Shown piece after piece: positions 10,526 through 21,093 of a stretch of 64,000 nt of DNA (the first letter of the stretch is position 1; each line of letters begins with the position of its first letter). The notes below the pieces were generated by a model. The model was given only the letters and a program-made list of their open reading frames with translations, had not been told where the DNA came from and did no database searches. Both the position numbers and the translations under genes were made by a program. Origin of the DNA: Cupriavidus necator (lineage in GTDB: Bacteria > Pseudomonadota > Gammaproteobacteria > Burkholderiales > Burkholderiaceae); contig CP074390.1 of NCBI GenBank assembly GCA_022041995.1, forward strand, positions 1,302,001 to 1,366,000, written 5' to 3'.

Positions 10526-11709
10526 ATGCTCGATACCGGATTCTCGCCCTGGCCCAGCTTCAGCCGCGAAGAGGCGCAGGCAGTGCAGCGCGTGCTGCTC
10601 TCGAACCGTGTCAACTACTGGACCGGCACCGAGTGCCGCGACTTCGAAAAGGAGTTCGCGGCATGGTGCGGCGCCGAGTACGCCGTCACCCTGGCGAACG
10701 GCACGCTGGCGCTTGACGTGGCGCTGCATGCGCTGGATATCGGGCCGGGCGACGAGGTGGTCGTCGCGCCCCGCACTTTCCTGGCCAGCGTTTCGTGCGT
10801 CGTCAATGCGGGGGCGAAGCCGGTGTTCGCGGACGTCGATCCGGACAGCGGCAACCTCAGCGCCCACACCATCGCGGCCGCGCTGACGCCGCGCACGCGC
10901 GCCGTCATCTGCGTGCACCTGGCCGGCATGCCGTGCGACATGGACCCCATTATGGCGCTGGCGCGCGAGCACGGCTTCAATGTGATCGAGGACTGCGCAC
11001 AGGCGCACGGCGCCGTCTACAAGGGACGCATGGTCGGCACCATCGGCCATATCGGGGCCTGGTCCTTCTGCCAGGACAAGATCATGACCACAGGGGCGAG
11101 GGAGGCATGGTCACCACCGACGATCGCGAACTGTGGTCGCACATGTGGTCGTACAAGGATCACGGCAAGAGCTGGGAGGCCATGCATGGCCGCGCGCATC
11201 CGCCGGGCTTCCGCTGGGTGCACGACGCCTTCGGCACCAACTGGCGCATGACCGAGATGCAGGCCGCGATCGGCCGCATCCAGTTGCGGCGCATGGCTGA
11301 CTGGCACGAACGGCGCACTGCCAACGCCATGGCGCTGGCAGATGCGCTTGGTGCTTGCGATGCCCTGCACGTGCCGCTGCCGCCCGCCGGGATCGAGCAT
11401 GCCTGGTACAAGCTCTATGCATTCGTGCAGCCCAGGGGCCTCGCCGAGGGCTGGAGCCGCGACAGCATCATGGCTGCCATCAACGCCGCCGGCGTGCCCT
11501 GCTATGCGGGCATCTGTGCCGAGGTCTACCTCGAGAAGGCCTTCGACGGCACCGGATTGCGCCCGCCTGCACGGCTGCCGGCAGCGCGCGCGCTGGGCGA
11601 GACCAGCCTGATGTTCCTGGTGCATCCCACGCTGACGGATGACGAAGTGCGCATGACCGGGCAGGTAGTGCGCAGCGTGATGCAGCAGGCAACGCGCGTG
11701 ACGGCTTGA
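10526..11709 (+). pseudogene. DegT/DnrJ/EryC1 sugar aminotransferase, frameshifted
   Basis: Two adjacent frames together give a complete PLP-dependent sugar aminotransferase of about 394 aa. The first frame runs from MLDTGFSPW to GAWSFCQDKIMTTG, which contains the PLP lysine. The second resumes at GEGGMVTTDDRELWSHMWSYK and runs to the stop at 11709. The switch falls at GGGG 11093-11096: one extra G would restore TTGGEGGMV, a hallmark of the family just after the lysine. The cause is either a true one-base deletion or a homopolymer read error. If real, the product would end early without its C-terminal half. Its stop overlaps the start of the next gene, as expected for an operon that was intact. 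The start at 10526 follows GGGGA; an alternative is 10484. Confidence 0.85.
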
Positions 11710-12461
11710 TGGCGACTTTCCTGTGGAACCACTACCTCTATTTCGGCGAAAGCCGCGTGGCATTGCCGCTGGTGGCCTGGGTCGCGGTCTGCTTCGTCGT
11801 GGCCGGGCAAGGCTGGCGCGCGTTGCGCTGGGCGGTCTCGTTCGGCGTCGGCGGCGCATTGCTGATGGCGGCCAAGTCCGCGTTTAGCTACGCCGGCTGG
11901 TCCCTTCCGACCATCGGCGTCTACAGCGTCAGCGGGCATGCCATGCTGACCGCAGCGGTGTACCCGGTGCTGCTGATGCTGCTGGGTTCCGCGCTGGGCA
12001 GGCAGATGGCATGGCTCGGACTGGCGACTGGGGTGGGGCTGGCCTTGTTCATGCCCGTGGTGCTGGTGACGGATTTTCACCATACGATCGGTGAGTCGCT
12101 CATTGGGCTGGGTGTCGGGTTTGCCGTTGCCGGGGTGACCCTGTGGCGCTGGCGGCCGGTTGGCTTTCTGCACGTCGGCGCGGCCGTGGCATTGCTGGTG
12201 CCGGTGGCGCTGCTGTTCGACCCGCGCGACGCCGTCGAAGACTTGCAGGGCGCGTTGCGCAGCCGCGTCATGCTCTGGACGGGAGCGACCGGCGAATACT
12301 GGCGCAGCATCGACCCGGATCCGGCAACGGGAAGGCGGGTCATCTCCGTCGGGTTTTGGAGTGAGAGAGACACGTCAGGGCAGCTCCCCCATCGGCGCCG
12401 GCATCACAGCGCATGGCCGTCGTATGAAGTTCTCATTGAGCGCGCTGGACGGCACCCATGA
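11709..12461 (+). CDS. PAP2-superfamily membrane phosphatase-like protein
   Basis: 250 aa with about six hydrophobic segments. It carries recognisable PAP2 elements: Lys in LLMAAKSAF, the SGH motif in YSVSGHAM, and the distal His in DFHHTIGESLIG. PAP2 enzymes remove phosphate from lipid phosphates such as undecaprenyl diphosphate or lipid A. Start ATG 11709 overlaps the TGA of the aminotransferase, and its own end overlaps the next gene by 4 nt, so it sits inside a coupled block. The last 40 residues, after the membrane part, are unusually Arg/His-rich (HRRRHH). A role in recycling the carrier lipid or trimming a lipid-linked glycan is inference. Confidence 0.72.
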   Translation: MATFLWNHYLYFGESRVALPLVAWVAVCFVVAGQGWRALRWAVSFGVGGALLMAAKSAFSYAGWSLPTIGVYSVSGHAMLTAAVYPVLLMLLGSALGRQMAWLGLATGVGLALFMPVVLVTDFHHTIGESLIGLGVGFAVAGVTLWRWRPVGFLHVGAAVALLVPVALLFDPRDAVEDLQGALRSRVMLWTGATGEYWRSIDPDPATGRRVISVGFWSERDTSGQLPHRRRHHSAWPSYEVLIERAGRHP

Positions 12462-13525
12462 AATCTGCCACGGAATTCGGCTCATTCTTCCCGCTCGACC
12501 CCGCCGTCCCCCTGGGCGGTGAGGCCTGGCTGCGCCCGGGCGACCTGCTGACCGGCACCGGCCGCGATGCGCTGCGCGCGATGGTGGCGCACGGGCGCTC
12601 GCTCGGATGGCGGCGGCTCTATGCGCCCAGCTACTACTGCCATGCGGTGCTGGACGACATCGCCCGCGACATCGACGTGCGCATGTATCCGCATGCCCCT
12701 TTCGGCGGCCCGGCGCAGCTTGCGCTGGCCGACGACGAGGCCGCGATCGTTCCTGAATACTTTGGCTTGCAGGCCGAGGTGGAGGTGCAGGGCGGCAGCG
12801 TCCTGCTCGACCGCTCCCACGACCTGCTCGCCACCTGGTCCTACGCGCGGGCGCCGGACTATGTGTTTGCGTCGCTGCGCAAGACCCTGCCGGTGCCCGA
12901 CGGGGGACTGGTGCGGCCGCCGCCCGGGCAGCCGTTTGCAGGTTCGCTTGCACCCACGCCGGCACACGTGCGCGCCGCTGCCAGCATGGCCGCGGCCATG
13001 GCGATGAAGGCGGCATACGTGGCCGGCGCGCAGGTCGCCAAGGCAGCCTACCTGGCGCTGGCCGCCGAGGCCGAGGGCAATCTGCGCAGCGATGCCGAGA
13101 TCTCCGGGCCATCGGCGCTGACGCGCGTGCTGGCGCCGGCCGTCGATCTTGGCTGGATGCGGCAGCGGCGGCAGGAGAACCTGGCGCTGCTGGCCCGCTG
13201 TTTCGCCGGCCCGCATGCCGCCCTGCCCGCCGGCATGCAATGGCGGGAAACGCCGGCTTTTGGCATCCTGCTGTGCGCCGATGCGCCGCAGCGCGAGCGC
13301 GTCCGGCAACGACTGATCGGCGCGGATGTCTATCCGGCGGTGCTCTGGCCCATGACCTGGCCCGGCGTCCCCGAGGACAACCGCCGCCTGTCCGGGCGCA
13401 TACTGGTCCTTCATGCCGACTACCGCTACGGCCCGCAACACATCGGGCGCCTCGGCGAGATCATCTTGCAGATCGCCGCCAGCATTGCCGCAAATCCCGA
13501 TACTTCCGACGAGGACCGACGATGA
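12458..13525 (+). CDS. PLP-fold aminotransferase-like protein, divergent
   Basis: 355 aa. It shows the layout of a fold-type I PLP enzyme related to DegT/DnrJ: an early segment RLYAPSYYCHAVLDDI, an internal LLDRSHDL and a candidate Schiff-base lysine in FASLRKTLPVPDGG near residue 145. It departs strongly from the standard family and the usual Gly-rich segments are weak. It is coupled to the PAP2 gene (ATGA overlap) and to the FemAB-like gene (ATG inside its stop). The coupling suggests that it makes or recognises an amino compound used by the FemAB/GNAT partner. The function is not established. Confidence 0.7.
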   Translation: MKSATEFGSFFPLDPAVPLGGEAWLRPGDLLTGTGRDALRAMVAHGRSLGWRRLYAPSYYCHAVLDDIARDIDVRMYPHAPFGGPAQLALADDEAAIVPEYFGLQAEVEVQGGSVLLDRSHDLLATWSYARAPDYVFASLRKTLPVPDGGLVRPPPGQPFAGSLAPTPAHVRAAASMAAAMAMKAAYVAGAQVAKAAYLALAAEAEGNLRSDAEISGPSALTRVLAPAVDLGWMRQRRQENLALLARCFAGPHAALPAGMQWRETPAFGILLCADAPQRERVRQRLIGADVYPAVLWPMTWPGVPEDNRRLSGRILVLHADYRYGPQHIGRLGEIILQIAASIAANPDTSDEDRR

Positions 13526-14547
13526 TGAAGATCAATCTGCTGGAGACCTCCAGCGCCGAGTGGCTCGACGTGCTGCAGCGTTGCCGGCACGACAGCCACC
13601 ATATGCCGGGATGGCTGCGGGCGGCGCAACATGAAGGCAGTGGCAAGGCGTTCGCCGTCCATGTCATGGATGACGGCCATGAACTGTTCGTGCCGCTGCT
13701 GAACCGCGACATCAACGGCAAGGACTGGGATGCAAGCTCGCCCTACGGGTTTGCCGGCCCGCTCGTCAGCGACGACGCGCCGGACGCGTTCGTTGACACC
13801 GCCTTGTCCGAGGCCCTGGAACTGCTGCGCGGGCGCGGCTGTGTTTCATGCTTCATCCGGCTGAATCCGATTGTCAACGCGCCATGGCGCAGCGCCGTCG
13901 GCACGCTGATCGATCATGGCATGACGATCTCGATCGACCTCTCAAAGAGCGAGGCCGAGCATTGGCACGACACCTCGCACGGGCACAGGCTGGAGATCTC
14001 CAAGGCCATGCGCGCGGGGGTCACGGTGCGGCTGGACGAGACGCTTGCAACGCTGCCGCATTTCATCCGTCTCTACAACGCATCGATGGACCGGCTGCGT
14101 GCTTCCGACTACTACTTCTTCGACGACGCTTATCACTACACGCTGGCCCGCGAGCTCGGCGACCGGCTGCGGCTGTTCGTGGCGGAGGAGGAGGGCGTCA
14201 TCATCGGCGGCGCGACCATCACTGTGTCTGACGGCACCGGCATTCTGCAGGGCCACTTGATGGGCATCGACGCACGCTACCGGCACCGTCAGCCCAGCAA
14301 AATCTTGCTGCACGCCATCCGGCAGTGGGGACGGGAGCAGGGCTACCGCTATTACCACCTTGGTGGAGGCCTCGGCGGCTCGGCCGAGGATTCGCTGTTC
14401 CGCTTCAAGCGCGGGTTCTCGCCGGACACCCATGTATTCCGCACGCAGCGGGTGGTAGTGGATCCCGGCAAGTACCTGGTGCTGTGCGACGGCACGCCCT
14501 CGGTGCTTGAGGATCTGAGCGGATACTTCCCTGCCTATCGACGGTAG
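13522..14547 (+). CDS. FemAB/GNAT-like aminoacyl or acyl transferase
   Basis: 341-aa protein with two GNAT-like halves. The C-terminal part has a clear GNAT core: ...GGATITVSDGTGILQGHLMG..., then YRHRQPSKILLHAIRQWGREQGYRYYHLGGGLGG, and the FKRGF segment that ends many FemAB-type proteins. Relatives add amino acids to peptidoglycan bridges or acyl groups to sugars. It is the last gene of the + strand run and is followed by a stem-loop at 14577-14606. Being coupled to a PLP-fold protein and a PAP2 protein, it may decorate the polysaccharide or its lipid carrier. The substrate is unknown. Confidence 0.78.
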   Translation: MMKINLLETSSAEWLDVLQRCRHDSHHMPGWLRAAQHEGSGKAFAVHVMDDGHELFVPLLNRDINGKDWDASSPYGFAGPLVSDDAPDAFVDTALSEALELLRGRGCVSCFIRLNPIVNAPWRSAVGTLIDHGMTISIDLSKSEAEHWHDTSHGHRLEISKAMRAGVTVRLDETLATLPHFIRLYNASMDRLRASDYYFFDDAYHYTLARELGDRLRLFVAEEEGVIIGGATITVSDGTGILQGHLMGIDARYRHRQPSKILLHAIRQWGREQGYRYYHLGGGLGGSAEDSLFRFKRGFSPDTHVFRTQRVVVDPGKYLVLCDGTPSVLEDLSGYFPAYRR

Positions 14548-14576
14548 GCCCGGCAGGGCCCGGGCACGGATGACGA

Positions 14577-14606
14577 ACGACAGCCGCCCTTTGAGGCGGC
14601 TGTCGT
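14577..14606. terminator. Bidirectional stem-loop between convergent genes
   Basis: A perfect 12-bp inverted repeat, ACGACAGCCGCC and its complement, around a 6-nt loop sits between the FemAB-like gene and the convergent dehydratase. There is no long T-run, so it may be a Rho-assisted or bidirectional terminator. Confidence 0.6.
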
Positions 14607-14637
14607 GTCTGGCAAGCAGCGCTCGGGGGATGGCGAA

Positions 14638-16707
<2,070 letters not shown>

Positions 16708-16927
16708 GCCCGGAACTCCTGCAACACCACCGCCGCCATTGTCACTGCTATCCGCATGGCCCACAGGCTCTGGCTGGCGGGAACCGCTCGATGCATCCAT
16801 ATCGGTGTGTCCATTGCACGGCTCTTCTGCCCGGAAGGCGGCGGCGTCAGCCTGCGACTGGCTGTGATGCCATGGGTCGCCGTGGGTTCACGCATCACCG
16901 TGTGCCGGCGTGAATCCGCTTTCCTGC

Positions 16928-17187
16928 AAAGCTATCGTTTCTGCGTGGTGTGGCGCAATCGGGCTACGTGCGCTGCCGAACGTGGCATGCCGATAGGCCA
17001 GGGCGCGCAGAAACGGGTACGCATGCCATTGCCGCCACCTGGTGTCGTCATCGATCGCCCATGGAAGGCTGGCGCAGAGGGAGCACGGGGAACGGGCGAT
17101 ATTGCAGCGGCGGCGGCGCAGGCGCTGCAATGCGGATACGTGCGTTGCCGCACAGGCGCTGGCGAGGGAGCGCAGAAACGGGTACGC
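16928..17187. repeat. Cluster of dispersed 17-bp repeat, two exact and several decayed copies
   Basis: The 500-bp gap 16708-17207 has no convincing gene. It holds exact CGCAGAAACGGGTACGC at 17006-17022 and 17171-17187. A decayed copy in opposite orientation lies at 16928-16948 (AAAGCTATCGTTTCTGCGTGG). Two related blocks reading TACGTGCGYTGCCG lie 30-40 bp ahead of each exact copy. The same 17-mer recurs at 20668, 50881, 51017 and 51129. Confidence 0.8.
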
Positions 17188-17207
17188 TCCCCGGGCCTGC
17201 GTGGCTG

Positions 17208-18140
17208 TCAGTCGCGCGGCAGTGGCGCGCTGAGGCCGGCGTTACCTGAGTCCTGGCGCCCGGCTGGTCGCGGGCCGCGCAGCAGCTGCCACAGGCAAGT
17301 CGCCGTGTCATAGAAGGTGCCGGCACCGCGCAGGCCCGCTGCGCGCAGATGGTGCGCAAGGTCGTGCGGGAGGGCCAACACCAGGAACATTGCCGTCTTC
17401 AGCGGGTGCTGCGGGCCATGGTCATAGCGCCGGCAGGCCACATACAGTCGTGAGGCGTCGCTGGCGGGGAACGGCTGGTCGGCCGACACCGACGGCAAGC
17501 GCTGGTTGACCGCGCTCGGGACCATCTCGATGCGGTAGCCGAATTCCTGCACCGCGCGTCCGGCCAGTTCCAGGTCGTCGTAGCCGACGGCAAGGTGCTC
17601 GTCGAACGACAGGTTCTCGAACAGCTCGCGCGGGAACACCGCGCTGTGCAACAGCACCGAGCACAGGCGCTCGCCGCGGCGGTAGTCCAGCGTCGGGTGG
17701 CCCAGGAACGCCGGCTTGCGCGGAACGCCGCGCCGCCCCTGGCAGACCTCGGTCCCGGTCAGAATGAGCGGCATCGCGCAGCCGGCAGTGGCCCGCCGAA
17801 GATGGTCGTCGGCAACGGACTCGGTCATCTGCTGCAGGAAGGTTGCGCCCAGCAGCGTCTTGTCATCCAGGAACAGTACGTGCGAGCCGGTGGCCGCGCG
17901 CAGGGCGCGGTTGCGGTTGGCGGCCCTGGAGCGGCGCGGGCCTTCCAGGTAGGTGATGTCCGGATAGTCCCGGCGCATCATCTCGCGCGTGTCGTAGCCG
18001 CTGCTGTCGTCGGTGACGATGAGCTGGTGCGCCGGCATGGTGGAATCGGCGACCGATTGCAGCGTGTGCCGCAGTGGCTCGGGACGGTCGCAGGTACAGA
18101 TGCATACCGAAACGGTGGGCAGGAAAGAGCTTGCCGGCAT
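17208..18140 (-). CDS. Glycosyltransferase family 2
   Basis: 310-aa GT-A enzyme. It begins with the GT2 nucleotide-binding strand PTVSVCICTCDRPEPLRHTLQSV, followed by LIVTDDSSG and the metal-binding Asp pair in HVLFLDDKTL near residue 93 (LDDK in place of a plain DXD). A probable catalytic or acceptor motif follows in VGYDDLELAGRAVQEFG, the ED-like segment of GT2. The start is supported by GGAGGGG upstream. The C-terminal 90 residues are Leu/Ala/His-rich and may touch the membrane. It sits next to the PglF gene and the LuxR regulator on the same strand. Confidence 0.87.
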   Translation of the reverse strand: MPASSFLPTVSVCICTCDRPEPLRHTLQSVADSTMPAHQLIVTDDSSGYDTREMMRRDYPDITYLEGPRRSRAANRNRALRAATGSHVLFLDDKTLLGATFLQQMTESVADDHLRRATAGCAMPLILTGTEVCQGRRGVPRKPAFLGHPTLDYRRGERLCSVLLHSAVFPRELFENLSFDEHLAVGYDDLELAGRAVQEFGYRIEMVPSAVNQRLPSVSADQPFPASDASRLYVACRRYDHGPQHPLKTAMFLVLALPHDLAHHLRAAGLRGAGTFYDTATCLWQLLRGPRPAGRQDSGNAGLSAPLPRD

Positions 18141-18218
18141 GGTGACCCCTCCAATGTTCGGCAGATGGCAGACACCTGTGCCGGCCCGTCTAGTGCGGGC
18201 GCGGCGTAGGGTCCTGAA

Positions 18219-19175
18219 CTACAGCACCGGGCTGGCGGCCTGGAACGCGGCTTCGCTGGTGCGCGACGCAACCACCGGGCGCGCGGTGCTGCCGCGCGTT
18301 AAGCGTTCATCGCCGCTGACCCACTCGAGCGTCGCGCCGCGTTGCAGGGCGGCATAGACGGCTTCACCCTTGTTGCGTACCTTCAGGCGCTGGTACAGCG
18401 TGCAGGCGTGACTCTTGACCGTGGCCACCGAGATATTGAGCATGCGGCTGACGGTCTTGATCGGATAGCCGCGTGCCAGCAGCACCAGCACCTCATACTG
18501 GCGCGGCGTGATCTTCAGCATTTCGGCTTCGTCGTAGCTGGGCTCTTCCTCGACCAGCGGCGCTGCGCTGGTGGCAGCCGGGGCCGACAGCGGCTGCCCC
18601 GGCCGCAGGCAGGTGAGGTCGCGCACCGCCACGGTGGTGCGCGCGGCACCGGGCGTGCCGGCGCATGCCACCAGTGAAAGTTGCTCGCCTGTCAGCGCGT
18701 GCGCAGTGCTCAGCGGCAGCGGCGCGGCCGAGGCCAGCGACTGCACGGCCGGCATGGCCGAGCGCGACGCCGACGGCATGGAGCCGGTTTCTGCCGAGAA
18801 CAGCAGCCCCTGCACCCCTGACACCGCCAGCCGGATGGCCGCCTCGATCACCGCCAGCGAGGCGGATTTCGGCAGGCAGCCGCATACGCCGCGTGCGCTG
18901 TCCACGTTGGGCACATGCAATGGCAATATGTCTGCCAGGATCAGGATGCGTTGCGGCGAGAGCGCTTCTCGGGCCTGTTCGAGCTGCGGCCAGCCAGACC
19001 CCACATCGGCGGGCATGCCGAATACCAGCAGGTCCGCATTGTGGTGCCGGGCATCCAGCCTGGCGATGTCCGCGGGCGCAATGGCGGCAATCAGCGCGGA
19101 CTCCTGGATGTTCTCGAGCATTTGCAACAGCCCGAGCCGGAGCAGCGGATGCTCCTCGATCAGCAACGCGTTCAT
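18219..19175 (-). CDS. LuxR/NarL-type regulator with degenerate receiver
   Basis: 318-aa DNA-binding regulator. The C-terminal HTH is clear: ITPRQYEVLVLLARGYPIKTVSRMLNISVATVKSHACTLY (described here as residues about 230-270). The N-terminal part looks like a response-regulator receiver, with acidic residues in LLIEEHPLLR and the switch lysine in GCLPKSAS. The position of the phospho-Asp is Val in DLLVFGMP, so normal phosphorylation is not expected. A long low-complexity linker (about 125-215) joins the domains. ATG 19175 is favoured over GTG 19184 by GGGGAG spacing. It probably controls the polysaccharide genes in cis. Confidence 0.88.
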   Translation of the reverse strand: MNALLIEEHPLLRLGLLQMLENIQESALIAAIAPADIARLDARHHNADLLVFGMPADVGSGWPQLEQAREALSPQRILILADILPLHVPNVDSARGVCGCLPKSASLAVIEAAIRLAVSGVQGLLFSAETGSMPSASRSAMPAVQSLASAAPLPLSTAHALTGEQLSLVACAGTPGAARTTVAVRDLTCLRPGQPLSAPAATSAAPLVEEEPSYDEAEMLKITPRQYEVLVLLARGYPIKTVSRMLNISVATVKSHACTLYQRLKVRNKGEAVYAALQRGATLEWVSGDERLTRGSTARPVVASRTSEAAFQAASPVL

Positions 19176-19887
19176 GGACTTCACTCCCCGTTACTCGGGA
19201 GCGGACTGCGGGGCGCTTTGCGTATGGAGGGGCATTACAGCAGTCACCGGCGGCGACCGGCTGCTTGTCTGACCCCCATGCTTCCATGCTCCCGCAGTCC
19301 CGTTGTTCTGGATGGAACTTGTCGGCGGCTGGAAGGTTGACCCGAACCCGAACCCGAAAGATTCTCGCTCCTAAATCGGCTTAAATTCATCTTATGGGCT
19401 GGTTGAATGGAATGCAAGCAGGCCGGTTTGGGACGAGTAGGGGTAGGAATGAAAGGACATACATAATCCTTTCAAAAATTACCCGAACACGCTGGCCCAG
19501 GTTCCGCAAACGCCGCGCTGATGCGGGGTCCAGGAGGTTTCATGGATGTGACATCCGAATTTAATTTGGTTGCAGTATTGAAACAGAAAGAATTATCAGC
19601 ACCCCCTGTAAGTAGTATTCTTAACCCCATCGTGGGGTATCGGTAATATATCTGCGGCCGATTGCTCCAATCATGAAACGCCGATTTCATATGGGTTTTT
19701 GAAATAGGCCAGCCTGATTTTCAGGCAGGTCGGGCGCATGGCCTAATGCTTCTGGAGGAGAGCCATCTCCCACCTCGGGATGAGCCCTGCCGCGCCGGCT
19801 GCGCCGGCCTGCACCGGCCTGCACCGGCCTTGCCACCGGCTGCCGGGAGGGGAGGCCCGAGCGGGCCGGCAGATTTGCCACGGGATG
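19176..19887. promoter_or_regulatory. AT-rich intergenic region with operator-like palindromes
   Basis: About 700 bp without a credible gene. Bases 19360-19700 are markedly AT-richer than the rest of the window. Symmetric elements are TGAAAGGA-N9-TCCTTTCA at 19450-19474, ACCCCA-TCG-TGGGGT near 19625-19639, and ATGAAA-N6-TTTCAT at 19673-19690. Two short tandem repeats are also seen: CCCGAA three times near 19340-19357, and CCTGCACCGG three times near 19808-19835. The region is the likely promoter zone of the luxR-type gene and perhaps a target of its product. Confidence 0.55.
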
Positions 19888-20205
19888 TCAGCGGGCCCAG
19901 TGGCCGGGGCGCATGACCCAGCCGTGCGGGCCGCGCACCCAGCGCTCAGGCACATAACGGTAGCCTGCACGCTGCGCCTTCCAGTAGCCGCCGCGCCAGT
20001 CGTAGCGCCCGCCGGTGGCGGCCCAGTGGCCCGGCACCCAGACCTGGCCGCGACGCGCTGCGGGGTGCGGCTCATAGCGCGGCGGCGGGGGCGGATGGCC
20101 ATAGCCGTGGGCGACCACCACCGGATGGGCCTCGGCGGGGCCGGTCAGTCCGAAGGCGCCGCCCGTGGCGAGGACGGCTGCGGCAAGCAGTAGCTGGCGT
20201 TTCAT
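19888..20205 (-). CDS. Secreted YXWXGXW/WXXGXW-repeat protein
   Basis: 105 aa with a Sec signal peptide (MKRQLLLAAAVLATGGAFG, cleavage near AEA-H). The mature part is Pro/His/Tyr/Trp-rich, with VWVPGHWAATGGRYDWRGGYW and VMRPGHW repeats typical of the small periplasmic or outer-membrane WXXGXW-repeat family (often annotated as YXWXGXW repeat-containing or BcpO-related). No enzymatic function is known. ATG 20205 has AAGGAG in place. It lies beside a small lipoprotein gene on the same strand. Confidence 0.8.
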   Translation of the reverse strand: MKRQLLLAAAVLATGGAFGLTGPAEAHPVVVAHGYGHPPPPPRYEPHPAARRGQVWVPGHWAATGGRYDWRGGYWKAQRAGYRYVPERWVRGPHGWVMRPGHWAR

Positions 20206-20244
20206 GTGGATTCTCCTTGGGGCGGTTCGAAGCGGTTGGATCGA

Positions 20245-20367
20245 TCAATAGCGGTCGTAGTGGTGGTAGCGCGGCGGCGGGCCGCCGCGCGGTGGCACTA
20301 CGATGCAGGCGGACAGCAGTGCGGCCGTGGTGGACAGCAGCACCACCAGCGAGAGGGCGCGTTTCAT
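20245..20367 (-). CDS. Small lipoprotein, 40 aa
   Basis: MKRALSLVVLLSTTAALLSAC is a typical type II signal with lipobox LLSAC. The mature peptide is only about 20 residues, rich in Pro, Gly, His and Tyr (ending RYHHYDRY). ATG 20367 is preceded by AGGAG. It is 39 nt upstream of the WXXGXW gene, so the pair is probably one transcript. Similar tiny lipoproteins beside WXXGXW proteins are common in Burkholderiales; their role is unknown. Confidence 0.68.
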   Translation of the reverse strand: MKRALSLVVLLSTTAALLSACIVVPPRGGPPPRYHHYDRY

Positions 20368-20864
20368 ATGGACTCCTGGCGGGTTCGCGTTGGGCATGGC
20401 TTGAATGTAGCGAGCCGGCCCCGCACCGCGTGCTTGCACTTGTAAGGCTGTCTCACATGGGATTGCCCTGCTGGCGCAGGCCTGCGCCTAGCGCTGGGCA
20501 TCCCGGAAGCCTTGCGTATCAAGGCGTTGCGCGCATGGCGGCAGGCCCATGGCGTGGTCTGCACGTGCCGGGTCGGAGGTAATGTGACGTTACACCGGAA
20601 ATAATTCTCGCAATGCAACGGGCCCTGGCGCGGGCCTTGCACCCCTTGTGGATGGCCTGGCCGGGGACGCAGAAACGGGTACGCCGCGATGGTGCGCGAT
20701 GCCTCGGCATGGCCCGTCGGCGGGGCGCACTGGTAGCGTTTCGGCGCCATCTCGGTGCCGTCACGGGCATTCGGGCGCGCAATTCGATGGGGCGGAAATG
20801 GCATGAAGCTTGCGCCATGGGCTATACCAGTCGGAAGTGGCCTCGTGTGCTTGAAGGAGGCGTC
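20368..20864. other. Intergenic region with a copy of the dispersed repeat
   Basis: About 500 bp with no supported gene. Exact CGCAGAAACGGGTACGC is at 20668-20684. A GTGACGTTAC near-palindrome near 20584 and an AT-rich spot (GGAAATAATTCT) near 20597 are possible promoter elements. Longer open frames here run through the repeat and look spurious. Confidence 0.6.
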
Positions 20865-21002
20865 ATGCCGGTCATGCTCATCGTGCTTGCTCTGCAATGG
20901 CTGCAGGGGCTGTCGCCGCCCGCCGCGGCGTTGTTCGCGCTGCCGCAGGAGACGGCGCCCGCGGATGCCGCGGCCATCGTCGATACCGCGCTGACACGCT
21001 GA
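20865..21002 (+). CDS. Putative 45-aa hydrophobic peptide upstream of cynS
   Basis: Short frame MPVMLIVLALQWLQGLS... with an excellent ribosome site (GAAGGAGG, 5 nt before ATG). Residues 3-25 are hydrophobic enough for one membrane span; the tail is acidic and Ala-rich. No family is recognised. It ends 91 nt before cyanase on the same strand. Its reality rests on the ribosome site and codon use only. Confidence 0.4.
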   Translation: MPVMLIVLALQWLQGLSPPAAALFALPQETAPADAAAIVDTALTR

Positions 21003-21093
21003 CATGGGCCTGACGGGGGTGGTATGACCACCCTCCCGCCGTGGCCGTCCGAGTGGTTCCATCCACCCTACCACTCACTGTCATGGAGCCAGC

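Noticed and set aside
19472..19690. 72-codon frame in the AT-rich island
   Set aside because: No ribosome site, no family features, and it crosses the palindromes; more likely regulatory DNA.
20613..21002. 129-codon frame including the dispersed repeat
   Set aside because: Its upstream part is repeat-derived; only the last 45 codons have a good start.
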